From contig JAFZPW010000052.1 of NCBI GenBank assembly GCA_017552495.1, forward strand, positions 1 to 16,480: DNA of 16,480 bases, in the 5' to 3' direction. A model generated the notes under the pieces. It saw nothing but the letters and a program-made list of their open reading frames with translations. It searched no databases and was not told the origin of the DNA. Position numbers and translations under genes: made by a program. Shown here one piece after another: positions 7,293 through 14,674 of the stretch. Positions within the stretch are counted from its first letter, which is position 1. Every line of letters starts with the position of its first letter. The DNA is from Clostridia bacterium (GTDB taxonomy: Bacteria; Bacillota; Clostridia; Oscillospirales; Butyricicoccaceae).

Positions 7293-8639
7293 ATGAAATT
7301 TGAAGCGTTTAAGGCGGCTGTGATGGCCGCGGCTCAAAGCGAGGGCCTGACCGATTATGAGCTTTATTACGTCTGTGACGAAGGCGTTTCTGTGGAGGCG
7401 TTTGCGCACAAGACCAAGAATTTTACCAGCCAGACCTCCGGCGGCGCCTGCTTCCGCTGCATTGTAAACGGAAAGATGGGATATGCCTCCACCGAGCAGC
7501 TCAGCGAGGAAAGCGCACGCTCGGTTGTGCTTCGGGCAAAGGAAAATGCTGCCGTACTGGAAACCGAGGAAGAAGTGTTTCTGGGTGAGGGCGGCAAGAC
7601 CTACGCAAAGATCGAGCGGGAATCCTATCCGCTGCCCACCACGGAGAAATTGATCGAAACGGCCCTTGCGGGGCAGGAAGCGACTTATGCCGCCGACAGC
7701 GCCGTGATAGACGGCGGCGAGACCGGCGCAGAAACCTTCCGTCGTTCCGTGGCCATTTGCAATTCCCGTGGTCTTGATGTAAAAAGCGACCTTTCCGGCG
7801 CATTTTGCTATATCGAGGCCGTTGTATCCGACGGCAGCGAGATGAACAACAGTTATGAGATCAAGGTCGGCTCCTTTGATAAACTGGACATTCCCGCCAC
7901 CGCCGCCAAGGCAGTCGCCGACGCCAAGAGCAAGCTGGGAGCCGGCGTGGCGCCCACGGGGAGTTATCCCGTGATTTTTGCACCCAAGGCTATGGCTGAT
8001 CTGATCGCCACCTTCACCGGTATTTTTTCCGCGGAAAATGCCCAAAAGGGCTTTTCCCGTCTGCTGGGGAAGGAGGGAGAGGTCATCGCCGCGCCTTGCG
8101 TCACCCTGACCGACGATCCTTTTTATCCGGACGCTCCAATGCCTATGGTTTTTGACGCCGAGGGAAGCCCCACCTTTACCAAAAACATTGTGGAAAACGG
8201 CGTGCTCAAAACCCTGCTCCACAATCTGAAGAGCGCCGCCGCACTGGACAAAATTACCACCGGAAACGCCGCCAAAAATGGCTATGACGGCGCAGTGGAG
8301 ATCCGTCCCTTCACGTTCTGCCTTGCGCCGGGCGATCTTACCGAAGAACAACTTCTGGCGCAGGCGGGCAACGGCGTTTACATTGATTTTCTGGGCGGCC
8401 TGCATGCGGGAGCCAATCCCATCAGCGGCGATTTTTCGCTGCAGAGCGCAGGCTTTATGATCGAAAACGGGGAAAAGACCCGCGCCGTTCGTTCCTTCAC
8501 CGTGGCGGGAAATTTTTATGATCTGCTCAAGCAGATCGCCGCGGTGGCCAGCAACACCGAACTGCGCAGCATGGGCGGTGTGACCGGGTTTGCCTCGCCC
8601 GCCGTTTTGGTCAACGGCCTCTCCGTTGCAGGAGAATAA
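7293..8639 (+). CDS. tldE: Metalloprotease subunit TldE (PmbA family)
   Basis: 448 residues, usual family length. TldE (PmbA) has the same fold as TldD but carries no zinc motif; it supplies half of the proteolytic chamber. As expected, no HExxxH is seen. Family features include the N-terminal segment with ELYYVCDEGVSVEAF, the mid-protein VIFAPKAMADLIATF, and the C-terminal FLGGLHAGANPISGDFSLQ and AGNFYDLLKQIAAVASN stretches. It follows tldD by 12 bases, which consist of the ribosome site GGAGGAAAA, so the two are translated from one message in about equal amounts, as expected for a 1:1 complex. Two hairpins downstream end the unit. Confidence 0.95.
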   Translation: MKFEAFKAAVMAAAQSEGLTDYELYYVCDEGVSVEAFAHKTKNFTSQTSGGACFRCIVNGKMGYASTEQLSEESARSVVLRAKENAAVLETEEEVFLGEGGKTYAKIERESYPLPTTEKLIETALAGQEATYAADSAVIDGGETGAETFRRSVAICNSRGLDVKSDLSGAFCYIEAVVSDGSEMNNSYEIKVGSFDKLDIPATAAKAVADAKSKLGAGVAPTGSYPVIFAPKAMADLIATFTGIFSAENAQKGFSRLLGKEGEVIAAPCVTLTDDPFYPDAPMPMVFDAEGSPTFTKNIVENGVLKTLLHNLKSAAALDKITTGNAAKNGYDGAVEIRPFTFCLAPGDLTEEQLLAQAGNGVYIDFLGGLHAGANPISGDFSLQSAGFMIENGEKTRAVRSFTVAGNFYDLLKQIAAVASNTELRSMGGVTGFASPAVLVNGLSVAGE

Positions 8640-8720
8640 GATCACAGTTCAAAAGACTTGCGGAACGCCGCTGTTTCAACAGGCGGCCGCGTGACACCGG
8701 CGAGCCGGCACAGTACCGAG

Positions 8721-8762
8721 AAAGGCTCCACAGACGATGCGATCTGTGGGGCCTTTTGTTTT
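8721..8762 (+). terminator. Rho-independent terminator after tldE
   Basis: A 14-bp stem, AAAGGCTCCACAGA with TCTGTGGGGCCTTT (one G-T pair), closes on an 8-base loop and runs into TTTTGTTTT. It lies about 80 bases after tldE. The intervening 8640-8720 contains no gene; it has shorter GC-rich inverted repeats (for example CTGTT-TC-AACAG near 8670, and GCCGGC-type repeats near 8697-8709) that I could not assign. Confidence 0.85.
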
Positions 8763-8792
8763 GCGGTTTGCCGTAAGCGGGTTTTATAAAAG

Positions 8793-8843
8793 ATCCTGTT
8801 TTTCGGATAAGCAGTCCGAAAAACAGGATAATTTTGTTTTTTT
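8793..8843 (+). terminator. Second strong hairpin terminator before dapF
   Basis: A perfect 15-bp stem (ATCCTGTTTTTCGGA, 8793-8807, with its complement 8815-8829) has a 7-base loop and is followed by AATTTTGTTTTTTT. It lies 31 bases after the first terminator. The end of its T-run merges into the -35 box of the dapF promoter, so it insulates dapF from tldDE. Confidence 0.85.
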
Positions 8844-8870
8844 GACAAACTATGGAATTCGTTATAAAAT
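8842..8870 (+). promoter_or_regulatory. Sigma-70/SigA promoter of dapF
   Basis: The -35 is a perfect TTGACA (8842-8847); after 17 bases comes -10 TAAAAT (8865-8870). Transcription would start near 8877, leaving a leader of only about 24 bases with the ribosome site GGGGAGG. No room is left for a riboswitch, so control by lysine at the RNA level is not expected for dapF. Confidence 0.78.
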
Positions 8871-8900
8871 AATACATCATTATGAAAGGGGAGGCAGGAT

Positions 8901-9743
8901 ATGCGTTTTTGGAAGATGAACGGAGCCGGCAACGATTTTATCGTTGTGGATGACCGGGAAAACAGCATTGCCGACGAAAAATGGCCGGAAATTGTCCGCA
9001 CCGTCTGCGAACGGCATATGTCGATTGGCGCGGACGGATTTATGGTGGTGAAAAAGCCAAACTGCGGCGGCGATTACAGAATGCTGTTTTTTAACTCCGA
9101 TGGTTCCGTGGGCGAGATGTGTGGCAACGGCGCCCGTTGTATTTGCCGCTATGGTTATGAAAACGGCCTGGCCGGCGAGATACAGCGGGTAGAGACCACG
9201 GCGGGGCTTGTTACCGGATGGCGGATAGACCGGCAGCTCTACCGCGTCCGGTTGAACGACCCCTGCAATATGCGGCTGCGGGACAAAGCGGAAGTGAACG
9301 GCGTAACCTACGATTACGCTTATGTGGAGTTGGGGAATCCTGGCATTCCGCATATCGCGGTTCCGCTGCCCGGCTTAAAGGACTTTGATACGGCGGCTCT
9401 GTTTCAATTGGGACGCAAGCTGCGTGGCCATGAGGCATTTCCAAAAGGTGCCAATGTGAATTTCTATGAGATTATCGGCCCGGATCACCTCTATGAACGA
9501 ACTTATGAGCGGGGCGTTGAGGACTTTACCTATGCCTGCGGCACGGGTACCGGTTCTGTGGTAACGGTGCTGACCTTGCTGGGGCAAGTATCCGGCAAGC
9601 AGGTGCGGGCAGATATGACCGGGGGCACGTTGATAATCGATGTAGAGCGGCGGGAGGACGGCAGCGTGTCCGATCTGTTCCTCACAGGCCCCACCAACCT
9701 TGTCTGCAAAGGCGAAATTACCGACGAATCCCTGACGCTTTAA
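8901..9743 (+). CDS. dapF: Diaminopimelate epimerase
   Basis: 280 residues, normal length. Converts LL-2,6-diaminopimelate to the meso form, the direct precursor of lysine and a component of peptidoglycan in many bacteria. The start KMNGAGNDFIVVDD is diagnostic. The two catalytic cysteines of this PLP-independent enzyme are present: Cys74 in MCGNGARC and Cys213 in YACGTGTGS. The motif FNSDGSVGEMCGNG and the EVNGVTYDYAYVELGNPGIPH segment also fit. The second motif has TGS where many homologues have GAC or GAT after CGTG, a minor variation. The ATG at 8901 is preceded by AAAGGGGAGG. The symporter gene follows after 79 bases with no terminator, so they are probably co-transcribed. Its product feeds LysA, encoded further on. 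Confidence 0.96.
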   Translation: MRFWKMNGAGNDFIVVDDRENSIADEKWPEIVRTVCERHMSIGADGFMVVKKPNCGGDYRMLFFNSDGSVGEMCGNGARCICRYGYENGLAGEIQRVETTAGLVTGWRIDRQLYRVRLNDPCNMRLRDKAEVNGVTYDYAYVELGNPGIPHIAVPLPGLKDFDTAALFQLGRKLRGHEAFPKGANVNFYEIIGPDHLYERTYERGVEDFTYACGTGTGSVVTVLTLLGQVSGKQVRADMTGGTLIIDVERREDGSVSDLFLTGPTNLVCKGEITDESLTL

Positions 9744-9822
9744 CAGGCGGGAAAGGGCGGTGCGTTCCGGAGAGAGAGGTATTCAACTGATTCAACCAAT
9801 CATCTGTTTAGGAGGAAAAATA

Positions 9823-11088
9823 ATGAATAAGAAAACTGTATTCAAAAACTACATGTTCCTCGGCATTATGCTGGGCGCCATGGTTTTGGGCGCTTTGGCA
9901 GGCTGGCTGTTGCCCCAGGCTGTTCCCGTTTTAAAGCCTTTCGGCACCGTGTTCATCAACATGATGTTCTGTGTTGTCGTTCCCTTGGTGTTCGTGTCCA
10001 TCGCCGGTTCCATCGCCAACATGAAGAGCATGAAGCGCGCCGGCAAGATCATGGGCACCACAGTGGCGACCTTTGTCGTCACCGGCGTCATTGCCGCCAT
10101 TATCATGTTCGTGCTGATGAAGCTCTTTCCCCCGGTGCTCGTCCCCTGGAACAACATCCCCGCTGAGGCGATGGGCGAGTATGCATCCCTCTCTGATATG
10201 CTGGTGAACTTCTTTACCTCCAGCGACTTTGTTGGCCTGCTGAGCCGCCGTGCGATGCTGCCGCTGATTGTGTTTTCCGTGTTGTTTGGCTTTGCCACAA
10301 ATATGGCGGGCGGATCGGAAACGATGGTCGCCAAATGGCTTAGCAGCATGACCGATGTCATGATGAAGTTTATTAAGATCATCACCTACTATGCGCCTGT
10401 GGCGTTTTTCTGCATCTTTGCCGGACTGGTGGCCGACTATGGGCCCCAGATCGCCGGGGCTTATGGACGCGCCATGGCGGTGTATTATCCCCTGTGTTTC
10501 ATCTACATTTTCACCGCGTTTCCGCTGTTCGCGCATTTCGGCGGAGGCAAGCACGGCATCAAGACGATGTTCAAGCACATTACGCGGCCCGCTGTGGTGT
10601 CTTTGGGCACCTGCTCCTCTGTGGCTACGATTCCCACAAATCTGGATGAAGCGGAAGCGACCGGAATCAGCAAGGATGTGGCGGAAATGGTCGTTCCTCT
10701 GGGCGCAACCATGCACATGGACGGCTCCTGCTTCTCCTGTGTTCTGAAGATCGCCTTTGTTTGGGGTGTGTTTGGCCAGAACATGAGCTGGGGCTCTCTG
10801 ATTCCCATTATCTTGGTGGCGGTTCTATCCTCCGTTGGCATGTCCGGCGTCCCGGGCGGCGGCTATATCGGAGAGTACATCATCTGCTCCATTTTCTTCC
10901 CCAATCAGATTGAACTGGCATTCCCCATTCTGGTGGCCATCGGCAATCTGGTGGATCCTCCCGCCACGATGATTAACTCTGCCGGCGACTATGTGGTCTG
11001 TTACATTGTCTCCCGCTTTGTGGACGGAAAAGATTGGCTGAAAAACGCACTGGCAAAAAAAGACGGCAAGGCTGAGATCGCTGAATAA
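9823..11088 (+). CDS. Dicarboxylate/amino acid:cation symporter (DAACS, SLC1-like family)
   Basis: 421 residues with the hydrophobic pattern of the glutamate-transporter fold: several N-terminal helices and the two re-entrant hairpins. Hairpin 1 is GTCSSVATIP (from Gly262). Helix 7 carries PLGATMHMDGS (family NMDGT, here His298-Met-Asp300-Gly-Ser). Hairpin 2 is SSVGMSGVPGGG. Helix 8 is VDPPATMINSAGD, with Asp378, Thr382, Asn385 and Asp389 kept. By alignment from memory with archaeal GltPh, the helix-8 arginine that binds the acidic side chain (Arg397) is replaced by Ala381, so the substrate is probably a neutral or other compound instead of glutamate/aspartate. The ATG at 9823 has a consensus AGGAGG site; the frame opens earlier at 9760 but lacks one. 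The setting between dapF and lysA hints at amino acid uptake linked to lysine or DAP metabolism; this is inference. Confidence 0.92.
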   Translation: MNKKTVFKNYMFLGIMLGAMVLGALAGWLLPQAVPVLKPFGTVFINMMFCVVVPLVFVSIAGSIANMKSMKRAGKIMGTTVATFVVTGVIAAIIMFVLMKLFPPVLVPWNNIPAEAMGEYASLSDMLVNFFTSSDFVGLLSRRAMLPLIVFSVLFGFATNMAGGSETMVAKWLSSMTDVMMKFIKIITYYAPVAFFCIFAGLVADYGPQIAGAYGRAMAVYYPLCFIYIFTAFPLFAHFGGGKHGIKTMFKHITRPAVVSLGTCSSVATIPTNLDEAEATGISKDVAEMVVPLGATMHMDGSCFSCVLKIAFVWGVFGQNMSWGSLIPIILVAVLSSVGMSGVPGGGYIGEYIICSIFFPNQIELAFPILVAIGNLVDPPATMINSAGDYVVCYIVSRFVDGKDWLKNALAKKDGKAEIAE

Positions 11089-11132
11089 AGAATCTGCAGT
11101 ATTACCTCTGCTCTCATTGTTGAATGGGAAGG

Positions 11133-11179
11133 GGGGCTGCGGGGTGGTTGAGCCGCAGCCCCTCCACCTACTCTTTTTT
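11133..11179 (+). terminator. Terminator-like hairpin after the symporter gene
   Basis: A 10-bp GC stem, GGGGCTGCGG (11133-11142) with CCGCAGCCCC (11153-11162), has a 10-base loop, then TCCACCTACTC and a run of six T at 11174-11179. The T-run sits about 11 bases after the stem, further than usual, so termination may be partial and allow read-through into lysA. Confidence 0.65.
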
Positions 11180-11260
11180 GCCGTATAAACCCAACAAATT
11201 GTCAATAGCTGCGCCCATATCCTGCGAATCTGATTAACAGTCGTATCCTTCGGCGGAAAC

Positions 11261-11280
11261 GCCCGCAAAGCGAAGCGGGC
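11261..11280 (+). other. Short hairpin just upstream of the lysA ribosome site
   Basis: GCCCGC (11261-11266) pairs with GCGGGC (11275-11280) around the loop AAAGCGAA, ending 9 bases before the AAAGGAG ribosome site (11290-11296). In the whole 11089-11304 gap I see the terminator-like hairpin, this stem and no convincing promoter. It could protect the 5' end or be a processing stem. I see no L-box (lysine riboswitch) pattern. Confidence 0.4.
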
Positions 11281-11304
11281 AGAAGAAAGAAAGGAGCACC
11301 CCTT

Positions 11305-12603
11305 ATGATCTGCGATAACATCACCGTGGACCAGCACGGTCATCTGTGCTTTGCCGGCCAGGACACCGTATCACTGGCCAAAGAATACGGAACGCCCTTG
11401 TATTTGCTGGACGAGGACTATATTCGCCGGCAGTGCCGGGTATACCAGAATGCGTTCCGGAAGCATTTCGGCCCTGCCAGCCGCCCCCTGTATGCCAGCA
11501 AAGCCAATTCCTTCAAACGTATTTATGAAATCATGAAGGAAGAAGGTATGGGCATCGACGTGGTATCTTCGGGCGAAATCTACACGGCGCTGCAGGCGGG
11601 CTACGATCTGTCTCACGCTTATTTCCACAGCAATAACAAAACGGATGAAGATATTGTCTATGGCATGGACAACAACATCGGATATTTTGTGGCGGATAAT
11701 ACCGAAGAGATCAAAGCGGTTGAGCGTGAGGCGGCTCGCCGCGGCATTCGGCAGAAGGTGTTGCTTCGCCTGACACCGGGCATTGATCCCCACACCTATG
11801 AAGCGATTGCCACCGGCAAAGTGGACAGCAAATTCGGCTCTGCCATCGAAACAGGTCAGGCAGAGGAAATTACAGTGTTCACACTGGCGCAGCCGCATGT
11901 GGAACTGATGGGATTCCATTGTCATGTGGGTTCTCAGGTGTTCGGCGAGGATATCTTTGAGCGTGCTGCCGTTATCATGCTGGAGTTTATTGCCGCCATG
12001 AAAGAAAAACACGGCTATATGGCAAAGCAGTTGGATTTGGGCGGGGGTTATGGCGTGCGCTATGTGGACAGCGACCCCTGTCTGGATGTGGATACCAAGG
12101 TGGGGCAGGTGGCGGCAGCCATCAAGGAAACCTGTAGCCGGCTGAACCTGGAAATGCCGGAGATCCACATGGAGCCCGGCCGCAGCAGTGTGGGGGCGGC
12201 GGGTATGACGCTGGATACCTGCGGTACCGTGAAGAGAATTCCCGGTTACAAAAACTATGTTTCCATCGACGGCGGTATGCCGGATAACCCCCGGTTTGCG
12301 CTGTACGGGGCAAGTTATACCTGCCTGCTGGCCAATAAAATGAATGAGGCCTGTGAGTTTGAGGCGTCTGTGGTAGGCCGCTGCTGTGAAAGCGGCGATA
12401 TCATTCAGGAGAATGTGATGCTGCCGGCCTCCGTGGGGCGCGGCGACACGGTGGCTGTATGCACCACCGGCGCATATAACTATTCTATGGCATCCAACTA
12501 CAACCGCCTGCCGCGGGCGCCGATCGTGATGCTCAGCGGCGGAGCAAATTATGTGGCGGTTCGCCGCGAAACGCTGGCGGATCTTTGTAATTGCGACCTG
12601 TAA
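11305..12603 (+). CDS. lysA: Diaminopimelate decarboxylase
   Basis: 432 residues. PLP enzyme of the alanine-racemase/ornithine-decarboxylase-like fold III that removes CO2 from meso-diaminopimelate to give L-lysine, the last step of the pathway. Seen: the PLP lysine Lys66 in YASKAN; HCHVGSQ (His205-Gln211), which packs on the cofactor; DLGGGYG and EPGRS (from Glu290), which hold the phosphate; CCESGDI (Cys360, Cys361, Glu362), from the partner subunit's active site; and GAYNYSMASNYN near the end. Related fold-III enzymes (ornithine, arginine and carboxynorspermidine decarboxylases) share parts of this. The N-terminal PLYLLDEDYIRRQ, the CESGD motif and the dapF neighbour favour LysA. The start at 11305 has AAAGGAG eight bases upstream. 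A strong terminator follows. Confidence 0.95.
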   Translation: MICDNITVDQHGHLCFAGQDTVSLAKEYGTPLYLLDEDYIRRQCRVYQNAFRKHFGPASRPLYASKANSFKRIYEIMKEEGMGIDVVSSGEIYTALQAGYDLSHAYFHSNNKTDEDIVYGMDNNIGYFVADNTEEIKAVEREAARRGIRQKVLLRLTPGIDPHTYEAIATGKVDSKFGSAIETGQAEEITVFTLAQPHVELMGFHCHVGSQVFGEDIFERAAVIMLEFIAAMKEKHGYMAKQLDLGGGYGVRYVDSDPCLDVDTKVGQVAAAIKETCSRLNLEMPEIHMEPGRSSVGAAGMTLDTCGTVKRIPGYKNYVSIDGGMPDNPRFALYGASYTCLLANKMNEACEFEASVVGRCCESGDIIQENVMLPASVGRGDTVAVCTTGAYNYSMASNYNRLPRAPIVMLSGGANYVAVRRETLADLCNCDL

Positions 12604-12614
12604 CATTACAGATA

Positions 12615-12648
12615 AAAACAAAGCCTGTGTGCGGGCTTTGTTTTTTTG
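12615..12648 (+). terminator. Rho-independent terminator after lysA
   Basis: AAAACAAAGCC (12615-12625) pairs with GGCTTTGTTTT (12634-12644) around an 8-base loop and continues in a T-run. It begins 12 bases after the lysA stop. The A-rich 5' side makes it able to act on the opposite strand too, although no gene faces it. It separates lysA from the regulator gene, so the two are unlikely to be one operon. Confidence 0.88.
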
Positions 12649-12653
12649 TTTGT

Positions 12654-12682
12654 TTGCAATTGGTATGAATATGCTGTAATGT
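12654..12682 (+). promoter_or_regulatory. Weak candidate promoter for the regulator gene
   Basis: TTGCAA followed after 17 bases by TAATGT is the best -35/-10 pair I could find between the lysA terminator and the regulator start. The -10 matches poorly. A promoter is expected here because of the terminator upstream, but this exact assignment is a guess. Confidence 0.25.
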
Positions 12683-12719
12683 AAATAAAGAATATTTCCG
12701 CCGGAAGGGAGAAGGGATA

Positions 12720-14507
12720 ATGGATATCCTGCAAACTGTAATGGATTCATCCTCCCATGCCATGTTCACCATGGATCGGCAGGGAATCGTTACGCACATC
12801 AATCAACAGGCAAAGGAACGGTTTGGCCTGTTCAATCACAGCCTGTATTCTCATCCTGCGGGATGTCTGGAGCCGGAGGATCTGGTAATTCTGGCCACCT
12901 CTGCAATGGGGATGGATGACGGAAATCTCCAGGCAGATGATCTTGCGCTGCTGGGAATTCGGGATTTGCGCCTGCGTTCCGGAGATATGCTGGCGGCAGT
13001 GGGCGTGTATCAAGGTCGTGGCATCAAGCCGGTATATAAACGCTTGCGGCGGGGCGAGGCTGTCGGCATGCGTCTGGATGTGGTCTTTCAAGGGATTCCC
13101 GTATCCATCCATATCGGCGACAAGGAAATTGCCGTTGCAGTGCGAGGTAAGACCTACCGTATCGATTACTTTGACTGTATCGGGCAGATGGTAGTGCTGG
13201 ATCATCGCACCAGGCGGGTGAAATTCTGGGAGGAAAAAGGATACTCCGCCCGCAAAGAGGGGATTGGAAATCTTTTGCGCGGCGCAGGCTTTGTCGCCAA
13301 GGGGCCGGACGAGGAGATCACCGTGGTGGGGTATCATTTCCGGGAGTTTTTCGAGGGCGCATTGTTTGAAGAACATCTGCGGCAGGTGCTGGCTGGCGAG
13401 GCGCCCAGCTTTTCCGATCTGGCCTGTGAAATCAACGGGTTTGCGCTGCTGGCAAGCATTTTGCCAATGAAAGACAGCGGCCGGATCGAGGGCGTTATCG
13501 TCAAATTTCGGAATATCGAGGATATACGCACCACCATCCTGGAGCGCAATACCGCGATTGCTGCGGCCGAGCGTAAATATCAGGAGGCTTCGGAACGCGC
13601 CCTGCCGGACACAGCAGCGATTCCTTTGCTGACCTTTGGTAATTCTGCGGCCTCCCGGACTGTGCGGCGGCAGGCATATAAGTTCAGCCAGATGGATTGT
13701 AACATCCTGATTGTTGGGGAGAGCGGCACCGGAAAGAGCAGACTGGCCCGATGGATGCTGCAGACGCAGTCTCGCGGCGGGCGAGTGATTCGAGTGGATT
13801 GTTCCGCTGAGGATCCTGCTTATCTGGCGGAGAAACTGTTTGGAAAAAAGAAGGAACTGCCGGGACTGTTTCAGGAGGCGGACGGCGGCACGCTGGTGCT
13901 GGAGGCGGTTGACCGTCTGCCGGAAAAGATACAGGCAAAACTGCTGGACACGATCCAAAACCGCGAGGTGATCCCGGTAGACGCGTCGCGTCCCTTGCCT
14001 GTGGATGTGCGGCTTCTGGCCGTAGCCGGCCCCGGTTTGCGTGAGGCGGCAGAAGCCGGGCGTTTTCGCAGGGATCTGTATGACCGGCTCGCTGCATTTT
14101 CCGTGATGCTGCCGCCGCTGCGGGAGCGGCGGGAAGATATCTTTTTCATAGCCAACGAGTTGGTGGAGCAGATTTGCCGACGCTACCGAATTCCGGATAA
14201 GGCGCTGTCTGGCGAAGCGCTCAGCAAACTGACACGCTACGATTGGCCCGGGAATCTCCGGGAGCTGGAAAGCGTGCTGGAGCGGGCGGCGGCCCTGTCG
14301 GATTCGGATATTATTTATCCCGAACACCTTCATTTGCCCACGGAGATTACGATCTCGACGCTGCGGCAGCACATGCAACAGGAGGAACGCCGGTATATCC
14401 AGCAGGTATTGTCGCAGTGCGGCGGCGACCGGCGGCTGGCCATGGAACAATTGGATCTTTCCCGATCGGTGTTTTACGCACGGCTCAAGGAATACGGCCT
14501 GAAGTAA
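12720..14507 (+). CDS. PAS-like/AAA+ transcription regulator, NtrC/TyrR type, lacking GAFTGA
   Basis: 595 residues. The first ~60 residues (VMDSSSHAMFTMDRQGIVTH onward) resemble the start of a PAS sensor. A second PAS-like stretch covers about 160-275 (HFREFFEGALFEEHLRQVL, ending GRIEGVIVKFRNIEDI). A short helical linker leads to an AAA+ domain with Walker A GESGTGKS (Gly333-Ser340, Lys339). Arginine-finger positions Arg450 and Arg456 (FRRDLYDRL) and LPPLRERREDI are kept, and a Fis-type helix-turn-helix ends the protein (LAMEQLDLSRSVFYARLKEYG). Odd points: between LFG (373-375) and GLF only six residues remain, so the GAFTGA loop is gone; Walker B reads LVLEAVD (Glu395-Ala396) instead of LFLDEIG; and the sensor-I Thr-Asn is Ala436-Gly437. 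These changes argue against a normal sigma-54 activator; TyrR-like sigma-70 regulation or repression is more likely. The start at 12720 has AAGGGAGAAGGG upstream. Targets are unknown; lysA and the downstream surface gene are candidates by position only. Confidence 0.9.
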   Translation: MDILQTVMDSSSHAMFTMDRQGIVTHINQQAKERFGLFNHSLYSHPAGCLEPEDLVILATSAMGMDDGNLQADDLALLGIRDLRLRSGDMLAAVGVYQGRGIKPVYKRLRRGEAVGMRLDVVFQGIPVSIHIGDKEIAVAVRGKTYRIDYFDCIGQMVVLDHRTRRVKFWEEKGYSARKEGIGNLLRGAGFVAKGPDEEITVVGYHFREFFEGALFEEHLRQVLAGEAPSFSDLACEINGFALLASILPMKDSGRIEGVIVKFRNIEDIRTTILERNTAIAAAERKYQEASERALPDTAAIPLLTFGNSAASRTVRRQAYKFSQMDCNILIVGESGTGKSRLARWMLQTQSRGGRVIRVDCSAEDPAYLAEKLFGKKKELPGLFQEADGGTLVLEAVDRLPEKIQAKLLDTIQNREVIPVDASRPLPVDVRLLAVAGPGLREAAEAGRFRRDLYDRLAAFSVMLPPLRERREDIFFIANELVEQICRRYRIPDKALSGEALSKLTRYDWPGNLRELESVLERAAALSDSDIIYPEHLHLPTEITISTLRQHMQQEERRYIQQVLSQCGGDRRLAMEQLDLSRSVFYARLKEYGLK

Positions 14508-14514
14508 CCGGTCT

Positions 14515-14538
14515 CGTCCGCTGATTGAGAGGCGGACG
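14515..14538 (+). other. Hairpin directly after the regulator gene
   Basis: CGTCCGC (14515-14521) and GCGGACG (14532-14538) form a 7-bp stem with a 10-base loop, seven bases after the stop codon. A T-run at 14559-14565 is too far away for a normal terminator, so it may be a 3'-end stabilising stem. Confidence 0.4.
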
Positions 14539-14568
14539 GATAACGATTTCATAAATAATTTTTTTCAC

Positions 14569-14599
14569 AAAACCTGCGGCGTTCTGCCGCAGGTTTTTT
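14569..14599 (+). terminator. Rho-independent terminator of the regulator gene
   Basis: A 12-bp perfect stem, AAAACCTGCGGC (14569-14580) with GCCGCAGGTTTT (14586-14597), has a 5-base loop and a T-run of six. It is a textbook intrinsic terminator and separates the regulator from the secreted protein gene. The following 14600-14670 is AT-rich and shows nothing recognisable before the next promoter. Confidence 0.9.
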
Positions 14600-14674
14600 A
14601 TGCTTACGGAAACCGGAATAAATTACATGGATACACTTATGCATATATAGTTGAGAGTATTTTTGCGGTTTGTA

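Noticed and set aside
5730..8645. A 971-codon open frame on the minus strand across both tldD and tldE
   Set aside because: Its codons are the exact reverse complement of the sense codons, so a stop would need TTA, CTA or TCA in the sense genes, which are avoided here. It has no family features, and its start and end coincide with intergenic sequence. The same effect explains long antisense frames opposite pcrA, the symporter, lysA, the regulator and the surface gene.
8737..8919. 60-codon frame between tldE and dapF, a possible TldDE substrate peptide
   Set aside because: It runs through both terminator hairpins and the dapF promoter and has no ribosome site.
9760..9822. Upstream extension of the symporter reading frame
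   Set aside because: The extra 21 residues are not part of the family and include the AGGAGG site that serves the ATG at 9823.
11089..11304. Possible lysine riboswitch (L-box) upstream of lysA
   Set aside because: The space after the terminator-like hairpin is about 125 bases, shorter than an L-box, and I see none of its conserved junction sequences.
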